Assembly: GCA_013398015.1 (NCBI GenBank)
Contig: VZRR01010431.1
Location: 186,001 to 250,000, forward strand
Length of the DNA stretch: 64,000 nucleotides
Origin: Oreocharis arfaki
Taxonomy: Eukaryota; Chordata; Aves; Passeriformes; Paramythiidae
Direction: 5' to 3'
The notes under the pieces were generated by a model. That model searched no databases. It saw only the letters and a list, made by a program, of their open reading frames with translations, and was not told where the DNA came from. Within the stretch, counting starts at the first letter, position 1. Each line of letters opens with the position of its first letter. Shown one piece after another: positions 49,901 through 61,245 of the stretch. The position numbers and the translations under genes were made by a program.

Positions 49901-52900
49901 GCTTTTTGCTGCTAGATTGAAAGGTCTTTGTTTCAACAGGGCATTTCCTTTATCCAACATGCCACATTCAGATGCTTTAGGACAGGCTGGTACAGCCCTG
50001 ATGGCAGAAGCACCTCAGATCAGGACCTGGTTGCTGGCCACACCTTCCTCCACAGCACAACTCCTAACTATGCCTTGCTTGGGTCAGAGGTACATGACTC
50101 CAGGCTGCCAGCAGCCTCCTAATTGTTGACCCAAGAAAATAAACTTGCAGAGCATCCTTTTCTTTTCTCCTGGATAGAGTTGTTTTTTAGCCAAAATCTA
50201 AACCAGCTTGTCTCTTCAAATGCACAAAAGGTTATTTTTACTTCTATACTTCGCTCTCAATAGAGAAGGGAGCAGCATAACAGCTCCTCTATGGCTTCTT
50301 CCAGTGAAAACAACAAACAAAATGAAGTACTTTGAAGCACTGTTTTTAACAGTGACAATTCCAAACATATTATCCTTAACAAGAAAAGCCCTTAACGTGT
50401 GTGTCATATATATATTTACTGAGGGGATCCAGAATAAATCCCTAGAATAAAGCCACATCAATATAGTTGATGAATATTCTGTATTTCTCATGTAATCCAA
50501 GCTTGCTTATCTCAGTGAAACTTCCTGTTTTCCATGCATAACCTGAAATCACTTCTCCACTAGTAAGATACAGAATAGAATACATCAAGTTCCTCATTTT
50601 GGTACAATCATCTACTTACCCCTCCTACAGGCCAGACTACAGCAGAGTTAAAGGGAGCAATGTGGAATATGTAATAGTTCTATGAATAATAAGGGTATTA
50701 AAAGTGCAGAGTATAAAGGACAGCCACTGCCTGGAAATCCTGGTCCAAGGATTTTTTCTCCTGCACCTCTCATTTACCTAACACCTACCTGTGATAAGAT
50801 CTTTTCCCTGAGCCAATTTATTCTTCTGTAGTTTCTCTGGTGTTAAAGTCAGCTAAATTACAGAACTTGAGGCTACGAGACAGAACTGCATGAAATATAT
50901 TTGCATTGATTTTACTAATACACATCCAGCAGGATCAGAGAAAGCCTCTGGTCAGCTGGCAGAATCTTTCACTCAGCTTGCATACTTTTGGCACATGTCT
51001 ACAAATCCCCTTCTCCCTCCTTGATTAAAAATACAAAATACACAAGTGAAAGCAAATTTTTTGCAACTTCCTTCAGAAGAGAGTTAAGGTGTTTGACAGT
51101 TGCCTAATCTGACAAGCTTTCTCCTCAGAAAACACGTAATGAACCACCACTCCTTAATATTTTCAAGGAGGCATATGCAGATTATTTTGCATCTTTAATT
51201 CAGGAGTTTAGAGCAAGCAACTGCTGCCTATGCACCATTTCACTCCTTTACAAGTCACATGCTCCCCAAGAGCATCTTCTGTATTTCAAATACTCTAGTA
51301 TATTTCACCATTCCAATTCACAAAAACCAGATTAATCTGATTTCAAATGTTTTATGCCTTTACTAACATAACTAATATTCGTTGTACTGCTGCTATGGCT
51401 CATGGAAGGGAATAAAAATCTATACTGAGATTTTTTTAGCCCATTTTTGAATCCTGACCTAAGGTCCTGACAACCAGCAAAGGCATTGGGTTGGCCCCCA
51501 GATCCGGCCACAGCCAACAACTGTAGGATAACATTGTTGAGATGTGTGAGCAACTGAGGTCCTACTATTTGCTAGCAAACAGAATGGAAGGTTGGGGTTC
51601 TAAGCAGTAGAAATTAACTTCAAAGTGAAGAAGACAAGTGTTTTTTACTAACTCAAATGTGTTATGCATTTATATGGAACTAAAATCTTCCGTACTTTGA
51701 AGTGATACACATCTGTACTAACAGCCAGTTTAAGAAGCAAAAGAAAATTATACATAGGTAATCTTCAGAATAAGATGCTAGTAACATGAGGTTATATAAA
51801 AACACCCAAAAAAAACCTAAGCAGTGCCTACAATCTGTTTGTAGAGATAACATCCATGAGGCACACTCAGTATGACACCTGTTAATCACAAAGAACAGAG
51901 ACTCTCTTCCATCAGTTACTTAATAATGACAGAACTCAATTACAGCCACAAAAAGCAGCAGCAAAGTGCCCTCTGCCTGTCAGCTTCTTTCTAAGTCTAA
52001 GCACTAGACAAAAATTAGGATGAAAATGGAATTCCATTCTTGTGAAGAAAAAGGATTCGATTACAGCACCCAGAGCCCTGTACCAGCTGTACGCTTAAAC
52101 CTTGATTTAACTGGCACCAGTGGAAGATTTAAGAAGTCATAATGGTAAGTACAGAGACACGAAACAAGAGATTCCTATGCAGTGCTTCTGTCTGGAAGAA
52201 AAAGGAGATAATACACTGAATAATGAGCTTTTCTGTTACCTAGGTTTTGAGGGTGAGATTGCCAAGGTTATTGCCTAGTCAGGTATTTAAACTTAACCGT
52301 GTCCAAACCCACAGACCCCAAACAGGAGGGAAGCAGTGCAGTAAGGGTTACACAGCACAGGTGAAGATCCTTGGGTTAGCCTGAACTAGCACAAACCTGA
52401 GCATGCAAGGAAGAAGCCTTGCAGTCTCTGTCCAGGCAACAGATCTGTCACAGCTGGTGGAATGGCTGATCAATATTCCCTTCTATAATTGGGATTCACA
52501 TCTATAACGACAGCACTGATGGGCTCATCTCACACATACCATCTTGCATAAACTCCTGCCTTAAGTGGGTTGCAGCCCAATCTGTCTTGAAGTTGAAAGA
52601 CAGTCCTTGAATACTTAAGCTTGGAGTAATGTAGATGAAAAAATAAAACAATCTAGGGCTTTCTTGCACAAAAATCCCCCATGTTAGAATTATTTCAGTT
52701 AGCTTATGGGAGAGGAGCTGGGTATTTCATTCTTCCCTTTACTTCTACATGCTTCACGGGGGTCATGACAACAAAACACACCTGAAGTTACTCAAAGCCT
52801 GTTGCTTTCTTAAACTGATTGTTTCCATCACAGTACAAACATATTTTCAGTCTGTTTGTTGAAGATGGAGCCCTGTCCCTTTACTACTGTCCTCTTATGT

Positions 52901-55208
52901 CTTAACTCTTAGTTAACTTTTCTGAAAAAGTGCATAAACTACACTAGCTGCAGCTCTGACAGCTCTGTTTTTCCTCTCAACCAAAAGACAAAATTCCTAT
53001 TTCCTTTTTATCCTTAAGATCCTCTCAACTGGTATTTTCAGTACCTTGAGACACTCAAAGTAAAGGCTTTAGCAGAAGTTGCATGATTTTTCCATCTTGC
53101 AAACAGAACTGATAAAAAAAATCACATTTATTCAGAGAACGAGTCACAGCACATGGATCATATCGGATGGATAACTCCCAGCATGACTGGAGTTTTCAGT
53201 AAACACAGCAAGTGACACACTAATAAAGCAGATGATAGATTTGGCACTCAGAGGGGTTTTCTGGTTTGGGTTTTTTTTCTTTTTTTTAGTTCCTTCTTCC
53301 TTCTCCCCTTCTTACTCTACTGGCAACCTTTTCCTCTACGGCATATAGAAATCAGACTAGGGAAAGATAAAACACCCTGCCAAGGACTGTTCAATGACAT
53401 GGGCAGGCTTCCACCTGGCTTTTCACTGATCCCTCAGCCAAAAACATTAATTAGTTACAAATACCATCACAGAAAACCGTCTTGAAGTCCAGCCTAAAAT
53501 CCAGCCATTTCGTTATTTAGGGAGTATTTTTATTTTTTTCTGCACCATTCTCCACACCCCAAGTCCCAGCCATCTTCACATTCATCAGGAATGCAACCCT
53601 GCAATATCCCTAAAGACAAAATGCCAATCTAATTTTAGCTCCTGAGGCTCTGCAGTGATGGCTTGTGACAAGGTAATCCAGGCATGGTACGATTTCAAAA
53701 CCTCAGATCTGAGCTGGCAGCCCTGGGTAGCGTTAGCTCTACTGCTCCAAGCATCCCCAGATAGAAGGACAGAAGTCTCCCTTGGGTCCTTCTAGCCATA
53801 CTCTACTCATGCCTTCCCTTGCCTTTACCCTTCCTGGAGCTGCCAATATCTCTTGCTTGCTCTGTTTACAAATCTGTACTTAGCTCGTGCCCGAGTTTGA
53901 ACCCTGCCCTGTGAGTTTACCAATCCTCACGACTTCTCTCATCACAAAAGCACCTCAAGTGCTTCTGCTGCTTCAGGGGTTGCTCCCCACAGCAGTCTCA
54001 GTCTTTTGTCCTCAGCCTGACCCTTTTGTCCTTCCTTCTGTAAAAGTGTCTGCGACTGAACTCAGGCAAAAATAATTTTGATTTAAAAAGGCAGGAGAGA
54101 TGAAATCAGCTCTTTGTGCTCACTCGTTTGTGTTTCAGCCCATTATTGGATTTTGATGATAATCTGTTTGCTTCTCTTTAGATCAAGAGATTACTTTTTC
54201 CTTTTCAAGCCATGGTAATGAAAATGTTTTCTCTTTCTTTTAACCATTTCAAAAACACTACTAAAATCTGAAACAGGTACTGAGCTATGAAGCTTGCCTG
54301 TTTAATTTAAAAACTTTTTTAAACAGACACAAATTCTTCAGTTTAAACAGTACCAAGATGAGCAATAGTATCTGCATACATGTACACATATACACACCAA
54401 AAAACAAATTTCAGCCATATAGAATAAGGTGCACTCCAAAATGCCACTGAAAGCACCGATTTCACCTAAATCTAGAGCACATCACATACCACCACCACTT
54501 GCATATACCCTGATGAAGTGGCTGTGGGTGCCAGCAGGAACCCCTTGATTTACTTTGGAGGATCCTAAATCAGGCCTCAGTGGTGTCCTCACAAATATCC
54601 TCATTGGCTCTGGCCAGCAGGTGAGCATGAAACAGAAAGATCTGGATATCAGATGACAGATAAAAAAACATCTATTCAGAATACACAAAATAAATTTTTT
54701 AAAAAATGGGAATTTGTTTAAACATACACCTGCAAAATGTATACATACCTACAGTTAGTCTCCTGTAACTCCCAGCTTCCACAGAGCGAATAATTTCCAT
54801 CTGCTTTAACAAAGTCTGAGATCAAAGACTGGCTTGATTACATCTTTTTAGCATGAGAACATTGTCACACACATAAGAAAAAGAGTCAAAAAGTCAAATT
54901 TGCCTTTTAAGTTCAAAATAACTGTCAAACAACTAAATAGAGAAAGGCAGCCTTTCCATCAGTCACATCACCTGAAGCTGTCCTCAGAGGTGAGCCAATG
55001 AGAGGGGTGGGTAGATGAAGTTCAGCTGAGCACTCCCACAGATAGCAGAGAGGAAGGGAGGCAGGACACAACCATCTCAAACTTACTTGAAGGCATGGGA
55101 GAGCATTGTTATCAACTGTCCCACAAGATAAATCATTTCACCCTTGACAGAAGGAATGAATTCCCATTAATTTTATTATTTGCCACTACAGTTTTCAATC
55201 GAGGACTG
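49901..55208. other. Intronic stretch without recognised genes
   Basis: AT-rich unique DNA between two LTRs. A short (TA) patch lies near 50408 and a T-rich patch near 53269-53288. No open frame above 94 codons and no viral internal sequence were seen, so the flanking LTRs do not bracket a provirus. Confidence 0.7.
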
Positions 55209-55806
55209 TGTCATGGTTGAACCCCAGACAGCAACAAAATCCCAAAATGCTGCCTTCTCACTTCCCTCCAGCAGGATGGGGGAGAGAATTCCAAGGGTAA
55301 AAAGGGAAAAAACCCTCATGAGTTGAGATAAAAGACAGTTTAACAACTAAAGCAATATCCACACACACAAGCAACGCAGAACAAGGAACGCATTCACCAC
55401 TTCCCATGGGTGGCAGGTGTTCAGCCATCCTCAGGACAGCAGGGCTCCATCACACATAACAGCGACTTGGGAAGACAAATGTCATCACTCCGAACACCCC
55501 CTCACCAACACTGCTGCTTCTTCCCCCTAGTTTATATGCTGAGCATGACGCCACATGGTCTGGAATAACCCTTGGGTCAAGTTGGGATCAGCTGTCCCAG
55601 ATGGGTCCCCTCATCTCCTTGTGCACCCCAGCCCACTCACTGGTGAGGCTGGGCAAGAGGCAGAAAAGGCCTTGACTCTGTGAAAGCCCTGCTCAGCAAT
55701 AACCAAAACAACCCTGAGTTATCAACACCATTTTCATCACAAAGTCAGACAGCCCCGAAACAGCTGCTCTGAAGGAAAAAACTCTGTCCCCACCCAAATC
55801 AGGACA
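55209..55806 (-). mobile_element. Avian ERVL-type solo LTR, nearly complete
   Basis: On the minus strand this begins tgtcctgatttgggtgggga and ends ggttcaaccatgaca, so it carries the TG...CA ends and TGTC/GACA inverted tips of a retroviral LTR. Its length of about 600 bp suits the ERVL-like families common in birds. A TATA box (catataaac on the minus strand) lies at 55530-55538. Characteristic blocks are present, such as gtgttgataactcagggttg and accatgtggcgtcatgctca. No primer-binding site or internal viral sequence adjoins either end, so it is a solo LTR. Flanking five-base words (gactg left, ttctg right) do not form a convincing target-site duplication. Confidence 0.85.
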
Positions 55807-58216
55807 TTCTGTTTCTGCTTAAGGGCATGCACTAAGCTTACTAATAAAACAGTTAACTGCCAAGAACGATGGTAATGAACTTGACCACAGAGGAAAGAAG
55901 AGGAAAACACAGAAGATTAACAGTTTAAACCCTATTATTGCAAGAAGAACAAATTTTCATGTTTAACTGAGGATACTAGATTTGAATTAGCAGTAGAACA
56001 TCCTCACGAAGTCGAAAAAACAGCCAGACCTCCTCCAACCACACGGTAAAAGCACAGTGATCATATCATAGATGGCAGAGGACCAAGAAGTTGCACCTCA
56101 CCAGCAACACATATACAGATACTTAAATAGGCTAAATATCTCATTCTTCCTCTCCCATTAATTGCATTACTATACCTTCCCATCTTTCCACAGGAGTCAA
56201 AGTACTCCTTTAAGCAAGGAGTACTTGCTTACAGGTCAAACAGATCTTTACTACAACTTCATGACTTGCTTCTTGAATATGCTTGCCAAAAATCAATTAC
56301 CAATAAAAGTCGAGAAGACGCAAAAAGTCAAGAAGGTGCAAATACAGGAATATTTTGCTTATGCGATTCATTCTCCACTTGCTTTAGTGGATCCAGAACC
56401 ACCCCTTATTTCCAGGAATCTCTTGCATCATTACGTTGAAATGGTTATAGACATACAGTACTGAAAATAAGCTGATCAATTTTTCTTAAACGATTTGCAG
56501 AACCATCTAGAAGAATGTAAACAGCCAAAGCACACGTTTCCAAGACCTATTAGAACGCTAAACCCACGTCTCCAGCAGCTCTGCATCTGTTTTTCCTCAT
56601 CTTGCAGCGTGTCACTTTTTTGCTGTTAGAAGATCAATAATAGAATTATTAGATCGACATTGTATTTCCTACACAATTCTCATCTGTACTATTTCAACAG
56701 AGGAAGTGTTAGACAATCTGCTAAACGGTAGACTACTCAACTACAGATATCTTGCCTCAAGCAAGAGGCCTCAACCTGTAGGACTGGCCATTAAGGTAGT
56801 GTTTTCCCCAAATTTATATCAAAAATCACCCCCCCATGGAACTGTTCTTGCAGACTGCAGTGCCCATGACACACACAGTGTCCTCCCCTAGTCTTCCCAA
56901 GAAGAGATGAAGTACCACAAAGCCTGGAGAGCAATTCACACAAGACAAATAACACAAGGAAGGACAGGGCAAGGACAAACATAGGGAAACAGGTTCTTGC
57001 ACACACAGAGCACCAGCCTGCTCTGTACCCCTAATTAGGCAGGGGGGAAGTTAAATACACCACCTCCCTTTCCACAACCTCCTCTTGTTTTCTCAAGAAG
57101 CAGCCTTGTTTTACAGAGCTTAAACAAAATACACACCTTTTCCCCCACCCCCAAATTAAATCACCCATTCACATTACTGAGGCCTAAAAATATGTGGCTA
57201 AAGAAAAATCAAAAGAGTGGAAACAGGAGGAGCAGATAAGCTGTTTCCTTTGACACGGCACTTGCTGCATTTAAGATCATCTTTAGAAAGAAAAATCAAA
57301 GAGCAAGGATAAATCTGCAAAAGCCCTTAACCTCATTCTCCAATCTCACATAAATTCTGAACTACCATGATGTTTTTGACGTCTTATGCAAATTCCCTTT
57401 TCTACTGCAGCAGAAGCAAAAACAATAAGAGGGAGAAAAGGATACTGATAACTTCCAGAAAACATTCTTTTCAATATTCCAAGTAAAAGTTTATCCAGCT
57501 GCTGAACACAGCACTACATCCTCTGCATCAGTGAACTCCAATTTAACTTTTATTCCATGTCTAACCAAGGAAGCAGATCAAGACTACAGCATCTTAGGTT
57601 CTTGGTTAATGCATGCAGAGAGCTGTAATACCCACAATCATCTGAGAACTGAAGAGTGGAAACAGACTCCCACTAAGGCTGTCACTGAAGCACAATATAT
57701 TAGATGTTATCATGAATGGAGCATACATCAAGACAGAGTGTTTCATTTATATGACATGATAAACTTCCATCCTAGTGAATTAATATGGTGTTAAAAGAGG
57801 TGTTATGGAGCTCCCTCATCTGAACCTTTCCACACGAAATTCACTTATAAAAATGCATAGAATTTGTCTGTTCAATATGCTGCATATGGACATTTCAGTT
57901 GTGGCAATGAACAATTCATCCCTACCTAAGAAAAGGCAAAGGAAAAAATATGCCAGCGAAGAAAGTTGCATGCTTAGCAAAAGAAAAGTATGAAGCTTGT
58001 ATTTATTAAAAGGAACCAGTTTTTATTTCTATTCCTTACATTTCATCTGCTCTAATTCTGCATTTCAGAGAGCAAAAAAAGGAAACCAAGTATCTTCCTT
58101 CTACCTATTACCCACAGTTACAGTAAGTGAAATGAAAGTTTGTTAACACTAAAAATTTTCCATAATTAAACATTAGCTCACAGATGCTGATACAAAATGT
58201 ATCTTCAAATTAACCA
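55807..58216. other. Sequence between two opposed ERVL-type LTRs
   Basis: It holds the perfect hairpin at 56200-56226 and unique AT-rich DNA. Open frames of 100 (56162-56464) and 87 (57531-57794) codons show no retroviral motif. The two flanking LTRs point in opposite directions, so this is not a proviral interior. Confidence 0.7.
56200..56226 (+). repeat. Perfect inverted repeat, 11-bp stem, 5-nt loop
   Basis: AAGTACTCCTT, loop TAAGC, AAGGAGTACTT: every stem base pairs. An overlapping alternative stem (AAGCAAG with CTTGCTT) uses the right arm. It sits between two ERVL-type LTRs. No mature small RNA can be inferred from so short a stem. Confidence 0.9.
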
Positions 58217-58600
58217 TATCGTGGTATGCTGGGATGGAGTTAACTTCCTTCACAGCAGCCCAGACGGTGCTGGGTTTTATATCTGTGGTTAAATAGCATT
58301 GGTAACTCACCAGTGTTTTGGCAACTGCTGAGCAGTGCTTGTAGAGCATCAAGGCCACCTTTTATACCCAATTTGTCCCCTCAGTGAGTGGGGTGGGCAA
58401 GGGGCTGGGAGGGAATGCAGCTGGGACAGCTGACTCCAACTGCCCAAAGGAGTGACCCAGACCATAGAACATCAAACTCTGTGATTAAACTGCAGACAGC
58501 CTGCCCCAGGCAGCTATCACTTATCATCAGTCTGATGGTGGGAGGTAGTGAGTGATTTCCTTTGCATCCCATGTTGATTTTTCTCTTCCTAATCAGAATT
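58217..58600 (+). mobile_element. ERVL-type LTR fragment (5' part)
   Basis: This is the same family as the LTR near 55.5 kb but on the other strand and more decayed. The plus strand carries gctgggatggagttaacttc, then gtaactcaccagtgttttgg, then gggacagctgactccaactg, the ordered landmarks of the U3 part. The first TG has become TA. The TATA box region is missing or mutated. A later stretch around 58530-58560 still matches the R/U5 part, and similarity then fades, so the right limit is a guess. Confidence 0.78.
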
Positions 58601-59714
58601 CAGTAAATCAGCATTCCTTTTCAATTTGTTTCTTTGGTTTAGTTCTTGCAGCAGTGTACACGAGGCCATGGAACTGAGTTGTGCCATGGAATGGAAGAAA
58701 CTCAAAGGGCCTCCAAACAGGAGCATCTCTCAACAACTCCTGGAACCGTGCCCTAGGAAGTCAGGGAAACAAAATCTGTAATTAGAGGAGCCAGCAGCTC
58801 ATCTGCAGACAGAGTGAGTGGGGCTGCTGCAGATCAGCAGTCACAGCACACGCTCTGCTGGACACACATCGTGCTAAACGCAACGAGAATTTGCCTTCAG
58901 ACAAGGCTACCAAACAACTGTTTCAATCAGAACGTGAGTCAAACAACTTCCAACTACTTCTAGTCCTCATCAAGCAGAGGCTTCTTAAGGGAAGGAGACT
59001 GAAAACTCAGTTTCCTTCCCAGCTCTGCCTCTGATCCAATCTAGACATAAACTGAAATCCATCAGACTACGACCAAACGGCAGAGCGAGTGTGCACTGCC
59101 ACAGCCTCGCTGCTGGGCTCCACCTCCAGCACTGCACCACCTCCTTATGCAGGTGTGAAACTGCTTGGGCAGGCTTTAGGTCTCTGCTTGGCTACTACCA
59201 GTTATCAGATCCCCAGAGCACTGTAAAATGCCCATTGATTTAATCTTTAAAGCCAGAAGTAGCAGAGTAACACACACTGCCCTCCAAACCCACGACATCA
59301 GGTTTTTTTCTTTACTGACAGGCAATTTAAAACATAAACAAAGACACAAAAATTGCTTTTACTACAACAGAAAAATGTTAGTAAACAACTGTTACCTACT
59401 AACATATCATTATGTTATATCCTGATTTCGGAAAGCTAATGCTTTTACCTACACAAATAAATAGGTGTAAGCAAAGAACAGCAGAGTCCAGGTCTTCCAC
59501 GTCTGCTTCTCCTCTGCCTTTAATTCACTTTGTTTATTCCATTTCTGTCTTGAGGAGATTACTATCTATTTTATATAGTGCCATAATCTTACACAGAGAT
59601 TCCAGGTCCAACAAAAAATAAACACAAATATAATAATAAAATGATAACTTAGAGTCAGAACAAGTCTCCACCTGAGCAGTTTTTTAAACCTCTTCCATAC
59701 AGGATTGAAACCCT

Positions 59715-59895
59715 CTATTTATTTATATACAGCATATGTATATACATATTTGTATACATGTGTCTATATAAATACTTGTATATATACACCCCATACACAT
59801 TTGACATATATAATCTACGATTTTATAAATATTGCATATTGGGAACTTACAAAATTTACATATATATCTATGCTTCATATATATTTTATCTTATA
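59715..59895 (+). repeat. AT-rich low-complexity (TA/TATACA) tract
   Basis: The stretch is built from irregular tatata, tatgtatatacata and tatacacc words with few other bases. It looks like a degenerate TA/CA dinucleotide microsatellite. An open frame of 67 codons through it is a by-product of the low complexity. Confidence 0.8.
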
Positions 59896-61139
59896 TAATG
59901 GTGACTGATCACCTGCTTCCTCCAGACTGTTAAATCCATTTCTCTGTAGAGAAGCAATCCTTTTTCCAAAGGAAAAAACACCGAGGGTGCCAAAAGCAGA
60001 AAGTGACAGAAAAGTCCAAATGTTGAGAAGAGAAACAACCACACTGATGCCACTTGCCAGCAGGAGAGCAGAAGCAGAGGCCCAGAGCACTGAGGGCAGG
60101 GAAGTCTGTGTGGATACCACCCCTGGACCTGGGAGCCTCAGCTCACACACTCCCTACGGAGGACCACAGGAGTGACTGGGAAGCCCATGGAGAATGTTCC
60201 AAACAGAACAGCAGGAAAGAGTCCAAGGTGGACTGTTCCAGAACGGAAATTTTGCCTTAATAACTTTCCCACCAGCCTACTACCTCCGTTTTCAACTTGC
60301 TGCTTTACAAACAAAAGATGAGGCACTAAAATAGTGCATTTATGGACTTGGTGGTGCTGCAGAAGCTTATAACTCAGTAGACTTTATGACTGCAAGTCAT
60401 TTGTATTGATTTATTTACCTCATTAGTGAGGGGAAGATGTAATTCTGCATTGATGGAGAATCAAACTGAAGAACAAGTAGCTGATTAGGCATTTTAAAAT
60501 CACATTTCGTAGTGAAGTTTCATAATGGCACATCCAAAATTAAATACTAAGAGTATAAACAATCTAAAGTTAGAAACTTAAATCATTGATCTGATCTGGA
60601 GACAAGTGAGTTACACAGCTGCTTTACAAACTCTCACCGTACCTCCCCTACTTGATGCAAGATGTGATAATGTAATTATGAAAACTCTTTAACTGCATAA
60701 ACAACACTGCACGTTTTTACTCCTGGGCTTTGAAGGCACTGTGTTGATTGAGACCAACAGCTTTCTATAAACATAGCTGGATACTTAGGGAACTCTCTTC
60801 CTACCAGCCACTGTACACAACATAGCAAACGCATTGTGCCTTTGAATCCCAAACCGTTTTGGCATTTTCCTTTGATGCAGGCTCTCCAGGAGCACTCTGG
60901 GATAACAATGATTAAAGCAATACTTTGGCAAGCATGAAATACAATCTTTAAGTGGGAAATAAATCTTCCCAGACTAGGAGATGTAGATGTTTAATTCTAA
61001 GGAGCAAAAATTAATACAAGAATTTGGAAAAAGATGCAAGTCTATGAGTAACAGTACTCACCACCTTTCTGTTGGGCATCTCAGAGCAGTATGAAAGGAT
61101 AAATAAGCATTATTTGCTTGATTTAACCGTGGGAAAGGT

Positions 61140-61245
61140 GAGTGCACATTGCTCAAAGCCACAGAGTGAGCCAGAGGTGTAATCAAGGTGCAAGGCTGGG
61201 GCTCTTTACTCCCGCTCCAGCACCCTGCTATTGCACCACACCTTA
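61140..61245 (-). repeat. Possible MIR-like SINE remnant
   Basis: The plus strand runs attgctcaaagccacagagt, then gagccagaggtgtaatcaag, then tactcccgctccagcaccct, ending ctattgcaccacacc. The order resembles the reverse complement of a MIR-type SINE (caaggtcacacag, then a B-box region, then a locus-start word). The likeness is by eye only. Confidence 0.25.

Noticed and set aside
55209..58600. A provirus bounded by the two ERVL-type LTRs
   Set aside because: The LTRs face opposite ways, differ in decay, and nothing between them resembles viral genes or a primer-binding site.
59705..59908. 67-codon tyrosine-rich open frame
   Set aside because: It is the translation of a TA/CA-rich low-complexity tract.
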